A stretch of DNA of 41,800 bases. Source: Bacteroidales bacterium. GTDB lineage: Bacteria > Bacteroidota > Bacteroidia > Bacteroidales > UBA3824. The stretch covers positions 1-41,800 of the forward strand of contig JAFXZT010000061.1 of assembly GCA_017541145.1 (NCBI GenBank). Direction: 5' to 3'. Positions 9,606 through 18,366 of this stretch are shown one piece after another (positions within the stretch are counted from its first letter, which is position 1; each line of letters starts with the position of its first letter). The notes under the pieces are model-generated. The model did not search any database, had not been told where the DNA came from, and was given only the letters and a program-made list of their open reading frames with translations. Position numbers and translations under genes: made by a program.

Positions 9606-10220
9606 ATGAACAAAATTTCTAAGTTTTCGATGTTACTTTTGTTGACATCTTTTATCCTTGCGGCGGGCAAACTATCGGCGCAAACTTTTGACGACGTTCG
9701 TAAAGCTTATTCTGATTTTCAGACTATTAAGAAGCAATCTTTGAACGGTGAGCGTCCGGTGAATTGTTTTTCTGTCAACCAAAAAGTTAATTATCCGGGT
9801 TCGGGACAGCTTAATTCCACGGTTGATTTTTGGTTTGATCTCAAAGATGATTTTGAATCAGGCGGCGATTCTTTTGAATACGTAATTAAGTTTGCATCAA
9901 GATCTTACACAATTGCTGAGAAAAAGTATTATGAAGAAAATCTTTATGATGAATCCGGCAATTTGATTTTTCTTTATGCCCGTTATTATGATTACAATGA
10001 CAATTGTGCTCGTGAAATGCGTGCGTATTTTAGTAAAAACAGTTTGATAAAAATTATCATGAAAGTTGATAAATTGGGAGGAACAAATTTCGTACAAGAA
10101 TATAACGGCACAACAGTTCCGGCTGCCAACAAGGAAGATTACAATCGTTTTGTGAAACTTTCGGATAGTGCAAAATCAGTTTTCAAATCGTTGAGTTCTT
10201 CTTTTACAAATCCGTATTAA
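9606..10220 (+). CDS. secreted hypothetical protein
   Basis: A 204-aa protein with a clear type I signal peptide (Lys, then the hydrophobic stretch SMLLLLTSFILAAG, cleavage probably after LSAQ). The mature part (about 180 residues) is rich in Tyr, Phe, Asp and Asn with alternating polar and hydrophobic segments, suggesting beta structure. No Cys remains and no enzyme motif is seen. Segments such as FEYVIKFASRSYTIAEKKYYEENLY and the Tyr-rich ARYYDYNDN suggest a periplasmic protein of beta-sheet type. It has its own promoter, and the next gene is convergent. Function unknown. Confidence 0.8.
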   Translation: MNKISKFSMLLLLTSFILAAGKLSAQTFDDVRKAYSDFQTIKKQSLNGERPVNCFSVNQKVNYPGSGQLNSTVDFWFDLKDDFESGGDSFEYVIKFASRSYTIAEKKYYEENLYDESGNLIFLYARYYDYNDNCAREMRAYFSKNSLIKIIMKVDKLGGTNFVQEYNGTTVPAANKEDYNRFVKLSDSAKSVFKSLSSSFTNPY

Positions 10221-10225
10221 CAAAT

Positions 10226-10263
10226 AAAAAACCTGTCTAATAATCACGAGGATTAAAGACAGG
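10226..10263 (-). terminator. intrinsic terminator of the leftward lipoprotein genes
   Basis: On the minus strand CCTGTCT (10263-10257) pairs with AGACAGG (10238-10232) and is followed by a T-run ending near 10226. The plus-strand direction lacks a T-run, so it serves the genes to the right. Confidence 0.75.
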
Positions 10264-10322
10264 CTAAAACTAAAAAATTATGAAAACTTATAACAATTTT
10301 TTTTCTGATTATTTTCGGTTAA

Positions 10323-10751
10323 TTATTTTTTTGTAATTGCACCGCCTTTTGAAAGGTTTACACTTATTTGTTCTTCGTTGTCGTCTTCGTCAACAATTGT
10401 GTAATTCATTGACATCTTTTGATAACCGGATGTGATTGTACCTTTACCGTTTTTGATTGTACAGCTTTTGAGATCTCCTGAGAATGAGAAAGTTGTACTG
10501 CCGGTCATAGTGCAAGTGATATCACCTAAACTTTGGAAATTGCTGATTTTGAATTGAGTTTCGTCAACTTTTGAAATCGAAACTTCAAAATAATCAGCGA
10601 TGTCGCCGGTTTCTGTTGTCCAAGTCCACGCACCTTCGAGGTCTTCGGCTGAATAAGTGTAGGTTGGCGCATCTTCTTCGCACGATGTCAACATCATGAC
10701 AGGAGAGAGCAATACTAACAGCAATAAAATTTTAAAGATGTTTTTTTTCAT
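10323..10751 (-). CDS. small lipoprotein, lipocalin-like
   Basis: A 142-aa protein with a lipoprotein signal peptide: basic start, a leucine-rich core and the lipobox LTSC followed by EED. Acidic residues just after the Cys often mark surface export in Bacteroidetes, but this pattern alone is weak evidence. The mature part consists of short beta-strands (TYTYSAEDLEGAWTW, FKISNF, CTMTGSTTFSFSG, KGTITSGYQKMSMNYTI), like the lipocalin-type repeat lipoproteins common in Bacteroidales. It lies 42 bases downstream of a small acidic-protein gene in the same direction. Specific ligand and role unknown. Confidence 0.8.
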   Translation of the reverse strand: MKKNIFKILLLLVLLSPVMMLTSCEEDAPTYTYSAEDLEGAWTWTTETGDIADYFEVSISKVDETQFKISNFQSLGDITCTMTGSTTFSFSGDLKSCTIKNGKGTITSGYQKMSMNYTIVDEDDNEEQISVNLSKGGAITKK

Positions 10752-10793
10752 TTTAGTTGGAATTAATTAGTGTTTTATTTAAAAGTTATATTT

Positions 10794-11033
10794 TTAGTTT
10801 TCGAAATGCTTGAAAATTGATTTCAGATCGTGTTCTTCGTTGATATTGAAGTTGTTATCACTGTTTTCCAGAAGACTTTCCTCAGAAAATTCTTCAAGAC
10901 AAACTTCGAAGTTTTTTTTCGGTTTTACGGCGATCATATCGAGATTGAAATTTTCCAATTCTCCGATTTCGAAGTCTTCATCATCATCTGTTACGCATGA
11001 AAATTTATGAAATATATTGTTTTCTTTTTCCAT
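10794..11033 (-). CDS. small acidic hypothetical protein
   Basis: A 79-aa, strongly acidic protein with many Glu, Asp and Asn, two isolated Cys and no signal peptide or membrane segment. It lies between the COG1579 terminator and the lipoprotein gene on the same strand, with 42 bases before the lipoprotein. Frame, position and spacing favour a real gene, and the reverse strand of this stretch has only a weaker open frame. I recognise no family. Its acid-rich composition could point to a protein-binding or inhibitor role, but this is a guess. Confidence 0.55.
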   Translation of the reverse strand: MEKENNIFHKFSCVTDDDEDFEIGELENFNLDMIAVKPKKNFEVCLEEFSEESLLENSDNNFNINEEHDLKSIFKHFEN

Positions 11034-11061
11034 ATTTGCCGTTTTTTTATTTTGTTATACG

Positions 11062-11115
11062 AAAAAAAACAAATAAAGTTTAATATTTTAGCGGGTAAAA
11101 TATTAAACTTTATTT
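11062..11115 (-). terminator. strong intrinsic terminator with a perfect 20-bp stem
   Basis: Positions 11071-11090 and 11096-11115 are perfect reverse complements, with a five-base GC-rich loop (11091-11095). On the minus strand the stem is followed by TTG and then eight T. It starts 12 bases after the COG1579 stop codon. Confidence 0.9.
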
Positions 11116-11127
11116 TGGAAAGAAAAA

Positions 11128-11910
11128 TTATTTCATAGCTTCTACTACTTCAGCAGCCAAAGCTTCGTCGATAAGGATTCTGCCGCAGTATTCGCAAACG
11201 ATAATTTTTTTGTGAGAAGCTACGTCCAATTGTCTTTGAGGCGGTATTTTGTTGAAGCATCCGCCGCAAGCGTCTCTTTGTACAGGAACGATTGCCAAAC
11301 CGTTTTTAGCACCGTTTCTGATTCTGTTGTATGCATTGAGAAGACGTTCTTCGATTTTTTCTGCGTATTTTACGCGTTTTTCTTTCAAAGCTTCTTCGTC
11401 TTTCTGAGTGTCTGAAATGATAGATTCGAGTTCTGACTTGCTGCGTTCCAAATCTTTGGTTCTGTCTTCGTGACGTTCTTTAGATTCAGCAATCATAGCT
11501 TTTTTATTAATCAACTGAGCTTCAGCTTCTTTGATTTTCTTTTCGCAAAGGTTGATTTCGAGGTTTTGGAACTCGATTTCTTTGCTGATTGAATCAAATT
11601 CTCTGTTGTTGCGAACCTGCATTTGCTGTGCTTGGTATTTTTTTATCGCTTCTTTTGCTACAAGGATATCGTTTTTTCTCTTAACGATGTCAGCCTCGTA
11701 AGTTGTAATTTCGCTTTCGATTTTTGCGATTCTTGTTTCCAAACCAACCAATTCATCTTCAAGATCTTGAACCTCCAATGGAAGCTCGCCGCAGAGACGA
11801 TGGATTTCGTCTGTCTTGGAATCGATTGTCTGCAAAGAGTACAATGCGCGAAGTTTTTCTTCGATGGTTACTTCGGCTGTTTCTGCTTTCTGTTGAGTAG
11901 CTGTTGTCAT
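11128..11910 (-). CDS. C4-type zinc-ribbon coiled-coil protein (COG1579 family)
   Basis: A 260-aa protein. Residues about 20-200 form a long coiled coil (for example LEDELVGLETRIAKIESEI). The C-terminus carries a zinc ribbon with Cys 215, 218, 239 and 242 (CGGC ... CEYC), spaced as in the COG1579/zf-RING_7 family. Family members are thought to bind nucleic acid or act near the ribosome; the function in this organism is not established. The gene follows the Nif3-like gene by four bases, and this pair is conserved across Bacteroidetes. A strong terminator ends the two-gene operon. Confidence 0.92.
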   Translation of the reverse strand: MTTATQQKAETAEVTIEEKLRALYSLQTIDSKTDEIHRLCGELPLEVQDLEDELVGLETRIAKIESEITTYEADIVKRKNDILVAKEAIKKYQAQQMQVRNNREFDSISKEIEFQNLEINLCEKKIKEAEAQLINKKAMIAESKERHEDRTKDLERSKSELESIISDTQKDEEALKEKRVKYAEKIEERLLNAYNRIRNGAKNGLAIVPVQRDACGGCFNKIPPQRQLDVASHKKIIVCEYCGRILIDEALAAEVVEAMK

Positions 11911-11914
11911 TATT

Positions 11915-12706
11915 TTATAAATATTTTATAGGATTCGTGTTTGTGTCTGAAATTCGAACTGCAAAATTAACAAATTTTTTTGTAAGTATATCATTAAAAA
12001 TCTGTTTTATTCCAATTTCTGTCTCAAAATGTCCCAAATCGGCTATGATTATTTTGCCGTCGGCTTCAAAATATTTGTGATACGTAAAATCTCCCGATAC
12101 AAATACGTCTGCTCCTTGGCGTATGGCTTCTTTCAATAAGAAACTTCCTGAGCCGGAACATATTGCTATTTTTTTTACTTCGGGTTTTATGATTTCTGTA
12201 TAACGTATTGAGCCGCAATTGAATACATCTTTCAATAATTGAAGAAATTTTAATGTTTCCATTTTTTGAGGCAATTCTCCAATCGCACCGGAGCCGCATT
12301 CAAAATTTTCGTTTGGGTTTGGTAACAACATCTCGTAATTGTTGATACCGATTTTCGAAAACATCACTTTGGAAGTTCCTTCGGGCATTGCATCGCAGTT
12401 GGTATGCGCACAATATATTGAAACCGAATTTTTTATTGCTTTCTGAATAGTGCGTTCTACTGGCGTTTGATAAGTCAATCTCTTTAGTCCGCTACCAAAA
12501 ATCAGCGGATGATGTGCCAATATCAAGTTGCAACCGTTTTGGATTGCTTCGTCTACTACTTGCTCTGTAACATCCAGTGATACAAGACATTTGGTAATAT
12601 TTTCGTCGCCTGAAAATACTTGTATTCCGGCATTGTCGTAGCTTTCTTGAAGCCTCGGTGGAAAATGTTTTTCTATTTCTTCTATTATTTCTGTAAGTTT
12701 GGGCAT
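11915..12706 (-). CDS. Nif3-like dinuclear metal-centre protein (YbgI/YqfO family)
   Basis: A 263-aa member of the Nif3 family, which forms hexameric rings with two metal ions per subunit. Metal ligands are visible in LILAHHPLIFG, IYCAHTNCDAM and the C-terminal ADLGHFETE, next to SGDFTYHKYF. It is the short form: the PII-like insert that lengthens YqfO-type relatives to about 365 residues is absent. Proposed roles in the family include GTP cyclohydrolase I type 2-like activity and metal handling, but none is firmly proven. First gene of the operon with the zinc-ribbon gene; divergent from the OmpA-family gene at 12813. Confidence 0.92.
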   Translation of the reverse strand: MPKLTEIIEEIEKHFPPRLQESYDNAGIQVFSGDENITKCLVSLDVTEQVVDEAIQNGCNLILAHHPLIFGSGLKRLTYQTPVERTIQKAIKNSVSIYCAHTNCDAMPEGTSKVMFSKIGINNYEMLLPNPNENFECGSGAIGELPQKMETLKFLQLLKDVFNCGSIRYTEIIKPEVKKIAICSGSGSFLLKEAIRQGADVFVSGDFTYHKYFEADGKIIIADLGHFETEIGIKQIFNDILTKKFVNFAVRISDTNTNPIKYL

Positions 12707-12775
12707 AATCGTTCAAATTCCTCTGCAATAATAATATAAATCTTACAGAATACCAAAATTTTTAAAATAATTTTA

Positions 12776-12783
12776 TATTTTTG
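12776..12783 (+). promoter_or_regulatory. predicted -7 element for the OmpA-family gene
   Basis: TATTTTTG matches TAnnTTTG and lies 29 bases before the start codon, in the short divergent region. No good -33 element is seen. Confidence 0.4.
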
Positions 12784-12812
12784 CTCAGTTAAAATTTCAT
12801 CTCTTAATTCTT

Positions 12813-15230
12813 ATGAAAAAAGTAATTTTCTTAATTTTAGGAATTTTGTTTTCCTTCGATGTTTTTGCTCAGGCTTTGAAATCGGGTTTTCAGAGTTTGA
12901 ACAACAACAAATTTGATGATGCTGTTAAAGTTTTTTCCAAAGCTATGGACAAGGGCACAGAAACTGTTGCCGCGATGTACGGTTTGGGGTGCGTACTTTG
13001 CAATCCTGAGTATTCTAACCCAAATTATATCAAGGGATTCCGATTTATTAGAAATGCCAACGACAGGTTCAATACAATGAGTTTGAAAAATAAATCTGCT
13101 TGTACGGATATTTATGGTTTCAACTTTAATACTATACATGAAAAGATGTGTGCGGTGGCTCAATCTGAATTGGAAAAAATCAAGAAAAAAAATACTGTAG
13201 AAGATTACGAATGGTTTGTTACAACATTTGAAGGTGCTGATTCTCAGGTACAAGAAGCATTAGCTTTGGAGGCAAAATTGGTTTGGACTACTACTTGTAA
13301 TATCGGAACATTTAGAGCTTACAAGGATTTTTATGACAAATTTCCTAATTCGGAGTTTGCCGAAGAAGCCAAAACAAGATTTCAAAGTTCGTGGAAATCG
13401 GTGTGTGACGATTTTTATTCTGAAGGCGAACTTTCTCAAATGCAGATTTTTGCTCTGCAATATCCTAATTATCCGTTTTATACACAAGAAAACAAGGATG
13501 CTTACAGTTTGGCTCAAGAGTGTGAAAAGCTGAAAATGGCAATGAAATACAATCAAACATACGAGTCGTTTTATACTTCGTTTATCGACAAAGCTGCTCC
13601 AAGTGAAAATGCGTGGGTAGCATTGCAACGTATAATTTCGCCGTATCTCGATTGGGGACGTTTTGTGGAGGCTGCTCAGATGTTGGAAAGTTATAAAAAT
13701 AAGTTTCCGAACAAAACTTCTGATATCGATAAATTGATTGCGATTCTAAAATCTCCGACAAAAAAATTAGCTTCAACACCTTTTCCGAATACCATTAATA
13801 CCAAAAATTGGGAGTATGCTCCGGTGATAACTCCTGACGGCAACACTTTGTATTTCTGTGGAAATGCTCGCGAAGATAATATTGGTAACGAAGATATTTT
13901 TGTAGCAAAAAAAGTTAACGGTCAATGGCAACAGGCTGTAATTTTCGGACAATTCAACACTGCATTGGGCAACGAAGCACCACTTGCAGTTTCTCCCGAC
14001 GGAAATATGTTGTTGATTTACAAGGATTCTAATATTTATTATACTGAAAAAACATTGCGCGGATGGTCGCCGTTGAAAAAGATGTCAGCCCTGAATACCG
14101 ACAAATCTTGGGAAGCCGATGCGTGGTTTTCCAACGACGGCAACGCGATATTTTTTATCTCTGACCGTAAAGGCAACGTCGGAAGATACCATCCGCACGA
14201 GAAATTGTTTCATGGTTCATACCAAGGCAACACTGATATTTATGTTTGTGTAAAAAACAGCGACGGCGAGTGGGACGAACCTATTAATCTTGGCGATGTA
14301 ATCAACACGCCGTTTTGTGAGCGCAGTCCGGTTTTGGCTTCCGACATGAAAACTTTGTATTTCAGTTCCGACGGTCATTACGGTTTGGGACATCTTGACG
14401 TATTTAAGTCAACCCGACTTTCAGATACAAGTTGGACACAATGGAGCGAGCCGGTGAATCTCGGTAAAGAAATCAATACTGCCAACGACGATTACAATTA
14501 TGTGATTTCTACTGATGGCGTTTCCGCATATTTCAGCAAGATAGGTTCTTCGGGTTCAAACATCTGTTCAATCGATTTGCCGGAATCAATGCGACCGGAA
14601 GTAATTGCATCGGTTTTCGGAAAAGTTACAGATGATGACGGCAAAATTTTGGCAGCAAAAATCAAATGGGAAGACCTTGAAACCGGAAAACTTCTTGGTG
14701 ATTTGCAGTGTGACCCTGTCAGCGGTACATATTTTATAACATTGCCTGCCGGTAGAAATTACGGCTATTTTGTTGATTTTGAAGGATATTACCCGGTTTC
14801 AGGGCATCTTAATACCGACAAACTGAAAGAAGGTAAAAATATCGAACACAATATTGTGATGTATTCCATCGAGGATATTATGAAAGGCGATGTTTCGGTA
14901 ACATTGTCAAATATATTTTTCGATACTGACAAATTTGAGTTGAAACCGGAATCTTACCCGGAATTGAAACGCCTTGCATCGTTCATAAAATCGCATCAAG
15001 GAGCCGTTCTCGAAATTTCGGGACATACAGATAATGTTGGCAGTCCTGACCATAACAAACAGTTGTCGCAGAAGCGTGCAGAATCCGTAAAAAAATATCT
15101 GATTTCTATCGGTTGCAGTGAAACTGCCTTGAAATCTGTTGGTTATGGTTCAGAAAAGCCTATTGTTTCCAATACTACTGAAGACGGAAAAGCCCGCAAC
15201 AGAAGAGTTGAGTTCAAGATAGTGATTTGA
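12813..15230 (+). CDS. PorE-like envelope protein: TPR, beta-propeller, carboxypeptidase-regulatory-like and OmpA domains
   Basis: An 805-aa exported protein (signal peptide ending FDVFAQ). Domain order: helical TPR-type repeats (about 25-310), PD40/WD40-like beta-propeller (about 325-605; blades carry PDGNTLYFCG, PDGNMLLIY, ISDRKG and TLYFSSDG), a small carboxypeptidase-regulatory-like beta domain (about 610-695, VFGKVTDDDGKI) and a C-terminal OmpA peptidoglycan-binding domain (about 700-805) with IFFDTDKFEL, GHTDNVGS and NRRVEF. This is the layout of PorE, a type IX secretion component that ties the machine to peptidoglycan. PorE is a lipoprotein, whereas this has no lipobox Cys, and no PorP/SprF gene is adjacent. 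It may therefore be a relative with another envelope role. Its 3' end overlaps the converging gene by 17 bases. Confidence 0.88.
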   Translation: MKKVIFLILGILFSFDVFAQALKSGFQSLNNNKFDDAVKVFSKAMDKGTETVAAMYGLGCVLCNPEYSNPNYIKGFRFIRNANDRFNTMSLKNKSACTDIYGFNFNTIHEKMCAVAQSELEKIKKKNTVEDYEWFVTTFEGADSQVQEALALEAKLVWTTTCNIGTFRAYKDFYDKFPNSEFAEEAKTRFQSSWKSVCDDFYSEGELSQMQIFALQYPNYPFYTQENKDAYSLAQECEKLKMAMKYNQTYESFYTSFIDKAAPSENAWVALQRIISPYLDWGRFVEAAQMLESYKNKFPNKTSDIDKLIAILKSPTKKLASTPFPNTINTKNWEYAPVITPDGNTLYFCGNAREDNIGNEDIFVAKKVNGQWQQAVIFGQFNTALGNEAPLAVSPDGNMLLIYKDSNIYYTEKTLRGWSPLKKMSALNTDKSWEADAWFSNDGNAIFFISDRKGNVGRYHPHEKLFHGSYQGNTDIYVCVKNSDGEWDEPINLGDVINTPFCERSPVLASDMKTLYFSSDGHYGLGHLDVFKSTRLSDTSWTQWSEPVNLGKEINTANDDYNYVISTDGVSAYFSKIGSSGSNICSIDLPESMRPEVIASVFGKVTDDDGKILAAKIKWEDLETGKLLGDLQCDPVSGTYFITLPAGRNYGYFVDFEGYYPVSGHLNTDKLKEGKNIEHNIVMYSIEDIMKGDVSVTLSNIFFDTDKFELKPESYPELKRLASFIKSHQGAVLEISGHTDNVGSPDHNKQLSQKRAESVKKYLISIGCSETALKSVGYGSEKPIVSNTTEDGKARNRRVEFKIVI

Positions 15231-15960
15231 TAATTGGAAGGATGGTTTTAAACTTAGTTTTAAAATCATCCAAATTAAATTTATACAATTTATTTTTGTC
15301 TTTTTCAGCGATGATCGAAAGTTTTACTTTTTCTAAATCATCGCTGGTTTCCAATTGCCATTGAATTTTGGGATTAGTAATATTTTCCGACAAAACAGAT
15401 TTAATGGTATTTAGAGTTATCTCTCTGGATTTCAAAGTTTTTCGAGCGTCTTTGGTAATATCTTCCCAATTGTTGTCCTTAAAATTTGTGATGTTTTGAT
15501 CCATTACTTTCATCAATTTCGCTAATTCGCTTGGAAATGTGTTTTGAATTTCGCGTTTGTACGAAGGTACATCCGGAAATTTCAGATAGATGAAATCCTT
15601 GTAAATGCCTGTGTTAATACATTTTGTTTGTTTAGAGATTTGAACTTTGAAATTGTTTAAATCAATCTCAAATTCCGAAAGAGGAGCATCAGCAGAATAG
15701 TTAGTCGTCATTAATCCCCGTTGGTAAAAACCGTCAAACTCATTAATTCTGTCCCCTGAATAACCGTACTTAATAAATCCCCTTTCAAAATCTTCCAGAT
15801 CAAAATTGTCATCTTCTTGCAATTTCGGGATGTCAAACTCTTTTAAGAAGTATTCTTTTACTACTTCGTTCCAGCATCTGTCGGTGTTATTTTCCCGCAG
15901 ATGCTCAATCAATAAATTAATAATTTTAGTTTTTTTGTTTTTTGTTAGTGCTTTTTTCAT
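15214..15960 (-). CDS. hypothetical protein downstream of the PP2C sensor
   Basis: A 248-aa soluble protein, mostly charged, without signal peptide or membrane helices. I chose the ATG at 15960 (MKKALTKNKKTK). An in-frame ATG further upstream at 16029 would run into the preceding gene by 61 bases. It starts eight bases after the stop codon of the TPR-PP2C phosphatase gene, so the two are almost certainly co-transcribed and may work together. The N-terminal third includes LLIEHLRENNTDRCW, a short helical stretch; the rest alternates Lys/Asp-rich helices and strands. I recognise no family, and a phosphorylated partner of the phosphatase is only one possibility. Its stop lies inside the end of the converging OmpA-family gene. 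Confidence 0.75.
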   Translation of the reverse strand: MKKALTKNKKTKIINLLIEHLRENNTDRCWNEVVKEYFLKEFDIPKLQEDDNFDLEDFERGFIKYGYSGDRINEFDGFYQRGLMTTNYSADAPLSEFEIDLNNFKVQISKQTKCINTGIYKDFIYLKFPDVPSYKREIQNTFPSELAKLMKVMDQNITNFKDNNWEDITKDARKTLKSREITLNTIKSVLSENITNPKIQWQLETSDDLEKVKLSIIAEKDKNKLYKFNLDDFKTKFKTILPIIKSLS

Positions 15961-15968
15961 AATTGTTT

Positions 15969-18191
15969 CTAATTTATCTTGATACCTATAATTGTAGTAT
16001 CGTCCATCTGAATCCGATTGCCCCGCCATTCTACAAAATGGTTGTGCAATAATTCTTTTTGCTCGCTAAACGGTCTCTTGTAATTTTCCGTTAATTTGTC
16101 CCTAAATCGTTTAGCCATATATTTTCGTCCTTCTTTTCCTCCAAACTGGTCTTGATAGCCATCGGAGTAGATATAGAATATTGTAGATTTTTCAATATCA
16201 ATTTCATGACGTGTAAATACACGTTGATCTTCCTTCTGCATACCGCCGATAGATTTCAGGTCGCCGTTGATTTTTTCAATTTTGTCGTCTTGTATATAAA
16301 TAAGCGGATTTTTAGCTCCGGCGTATGTTAGTTTGTGATTAGCCTTATCAATTACACAGATAGCAGCATCCATACCGTCGTTGTTTTCTGTGGTTTCCTG
16401 TTGCAAAGTGGTTCTTACAAGTTTGTGCAACTCGTTGAGAATCAAGTCTGGTTCTACAATTTTTTGTACATTTACAATTTGATTGAGAAATGCATCGCCC
16501 AACATACTCATAAATGCACCGGGCACACCGTGACCTGTACAGTCTATTGTTGCAACAATCAATTTGTTGGAATCATCTTCTTCGGCATCTTTGCGTCTGA
16601 AAAGTGACGGCGGGCGTTGTGTTTTTACTTCTGAGAACCAATAAAAGTCACCGCTGACAACTTCTCTCGGATAAAAGTATACAAAACCGTCAGCAAAATG
16701 TGTTTTGATAAAATCCAAGTGCGGTAACATCGCTTTCTGAATTCTCGCAGCATAGTTGATAGACGAAGTAATTGATTGATTGATTTCTTCAATTTCATCG
16801 TTTCTCAAGCGGATTTCGGCGTTAACATTGTCCACAATCTCTTTTTGATGAAGTATTTCGTCTTTTTGCTTGTTGATTTCATCGTTTTTGGTAGCGAGCT
16901 GACTGTTTACCTTTTTAATTTTTGCTGAGTTGACAATCGCATATATCATAAACAATACGATTAAACCGGCTATTCCGATGATAATTAATGTTATAATTTT
17001 GTTTTTCTGAAGAGATTGTTCTGCAATTGCAAGCTCTTTTTCTTTATCCTTTGTAGAGATTGAAACTTGAAGTTCTGAAAAGTTTTCAGCACGTTTCTGT
17101 TCGTAGAGCGAGTCGTTTGCAATTGTAAATCTCGACAAGAAAATATATGCGCTGTCGGTGCGGCCAAGTTTGTTGTTGATGTCAGCCAAAAGCAACAATG
17201 CTTCGGTTTTTTCTGTGAGCCACTGATTGAGATCCGACATCGTAAGTGCTTCTTTAGCTTGTCTTTCAGCTACACCAAAATCGCCTTGTAAGAAGCTTAG
17301 ACGTCCGAGTTTGTTGTTTACGGCTGCTACATTTGTTATCATTCCAAAATCTTGGAAAATGTTGCAAGCACGCATAAACATCATATATGCTTTGTCGTAT
17401 TCTTCGTTTTTGTAGTGCATTTCGCCAAGCATGTAGTATGTTTTTGCCATTTCAAATTTGTCGCCGGCAAGTCTGAACTTGGTGATTGCATTGTTAAGAT
17501 ATTTTTCTTCGTTGTCAAAATCCTCGTTTTGATCATATACCGAGGCCATGTATCTGTATGTTTCGGCTACGAGTTTTTGATTTTTGATATTTTGACTGAT
17601 TGTAAGCGCATCGTTGAAAAACGACATCGCTTTGTCGTATTGATAACGTTCCAATTCCACTTGTCCGATTCTGTCCATTGCGGCAGCGTGACCTTCCTGA
17701 CTTTTTACATCCATAAAAAGGCTGTCGGCTTTTACATAATTGGACATCGCTACATCTTCCACATTTTGAATGAAATAAGTGTCACCATATTTCAGAAGGG
17801 CATACGCACATTTTTCTTTTTCACCGTCGCTTAAATACAGTGAATAAGCATTAAAATAGTCTTCCATTGCAAGATAATATACTTTTTGTTCAAAGTAGAT
17901 ATCAGCAATTGCTTCCGACCATTCTGCTTGAATTGTTTTGTTGTCTTCTGTAACACCCAATTGCAAAGCCTGTCCTGCATATTCCAATGCAAGATACGGT
18001 TCTGAAATTTTGGTTAGTTCGTATAATTTTCTTATCAATTCAAGATTTTCTTTTGCACTCGCGCCAATTTCATAGTTTTTTTGGAGTTTCGCGTCCAAAC
18101 TATCTATCTGATTATCAATGTTAACCTTTGCATTGGCGTTAGCAAAAATAATTACGAAGACTATTGTGAATATGTATTTTAGTGAACTCAT
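15969..18191 (-). CDS. TPR sensor with PP2C/SpoIIE-type serine phosphatase domain
   Basis: A 740-aa membrane protein. A signal peptide (to about residue 22) leads into a periplasmic array of TPR repeats (about 40-375), one transmembrane helix (about 394-415, ITLIIIGIAGLIVLFMIYAIV), a coiled coil (about 420-480) and a cytoplasmic PP2C-like SpoIIE domain (about 480-740). Metal-binding and catalytic Asp motifs are intact: VVSGDFYWF, ATIDCTGHGVPGAFMSMLG, DGMDAAIC and YSDGYQDQFGG. It should dephosphorylate Ser/Thr on a partner, such as an anti-sigma antagonist, in response to envelope signals. No anti-sigma partner is next to it; the co-transcribed unknown gene at 15214 is the only candidate here. 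Confidence 0.92.
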   Translation of the reverse strand: MSSLKYIFTIVFVIIFANANAKVNIDNQIDSLDAKLQKNYEIGASAKENLELIRKLYELTKISEPYLALEYAGQALQLGVTEDNKTIQAEWSEAIADIYFEQKVYYLAMEDYFNAYSLYLSDGEKEKCAYALLKYGDTYFIQNVEDVAMSNYVKADSLFMDVKSQEGHAAAMDRIGQVELERYQYDKAMSFFNDALTISQNIKNQKLVAETYRYMASVYDQNEDFDNEEKYLNNAITKFRLAGDKFEMAKTYYMLGEMHYKNEEYDKAYMMFMRACNIFQDFGMITNVAAVNNKLGRLSFLQGDFGVAERQAKEALTMSDLNQWLTEKTEALLLLADINNKLGRTDSAYIFLSRFTIANDSLYEQKRAENFSELQVSISTKDKEKELAIAEQSLQKNKIITLIIIGIAGLIVLFMIYAIVNSAKIKKVNSQLATKNDEINKQKDEILHQKEIVDNVNAEIRLRNDEIEEINQSITSSINYAARIQKAMLPHLDFIKTHFADGFVYFYPREVVSGDFYWFSEVKTQRPPSLFRRKDAEEDDSNKLIVATIDCTGHGVPGAFMSMLGDAFLNQIVNVQKIVEPDLILNELHKLVRTTLQQETTENNDGMDAAICVIDKANHKLTYAGAKNPLIYIQDDKIEKINGDLKSIGGMQKEDQRVFTRHEIDIEKSTIFYIYSDGYQDQFGGKEGRKYMAKRFRDKLTENYKRPFSEQKELLHNHFVEWRGNRIQMDDTTIIGIKIN

Positions 18192-18233
18192 TTTACTTTT
18201 TTAGTGTAGCTATTTTTGTTTTTCATTTTTACA

Positions 18234-18269
18234 GCATATTTTATGCCTTAAAGTGAAATTTTACACTTT
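18234..18269 (-). promoter_or_regulatory. two small hairpins in the PP2C-gene leader
   Basis: AAAGTG (18250-18255) pairs with CACTTT (18264-18269), and GCATA (18234-18238) pairs with TATGC (18242-18246). Both lie between the predicted -7 element and the start codon, so the leader of this gene may be structured. Short AT-rich stems like these can occur by chance. Confidence 0.35.
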
Positions 18270-18280
18270 TTTTTCTCTTG

Positions 18281-18288
18281 CAAATATA
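18281..18288 (-). promoter_or_regulatory. predicted -7 element for the PP2C operon
   Basis: On the minus strand TATATTTG matches TAnnTTTG and is followed by GC, as at 9380 and 20267. The implied leader is about 85 bases. No clear -33 element. Confidence 0.45.
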
Positions 18289-18366
18289 AATAAAATCTTT
18301 TAAAAATTTTTGTTTTTCATTTTTTTTGTTATACTTCATCATGTTGATTTTATTTTACTTTTTGAT

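Noticed and set aside
15961-16029. N-terminal extension of the 248-aa gene to the ATG at 16029
   Set aside because: It would overlap the preceding phosphatase gene, and the added residues look like out-of-frame translation; the ATG at 15960 fits an operon spacing of eight bases.
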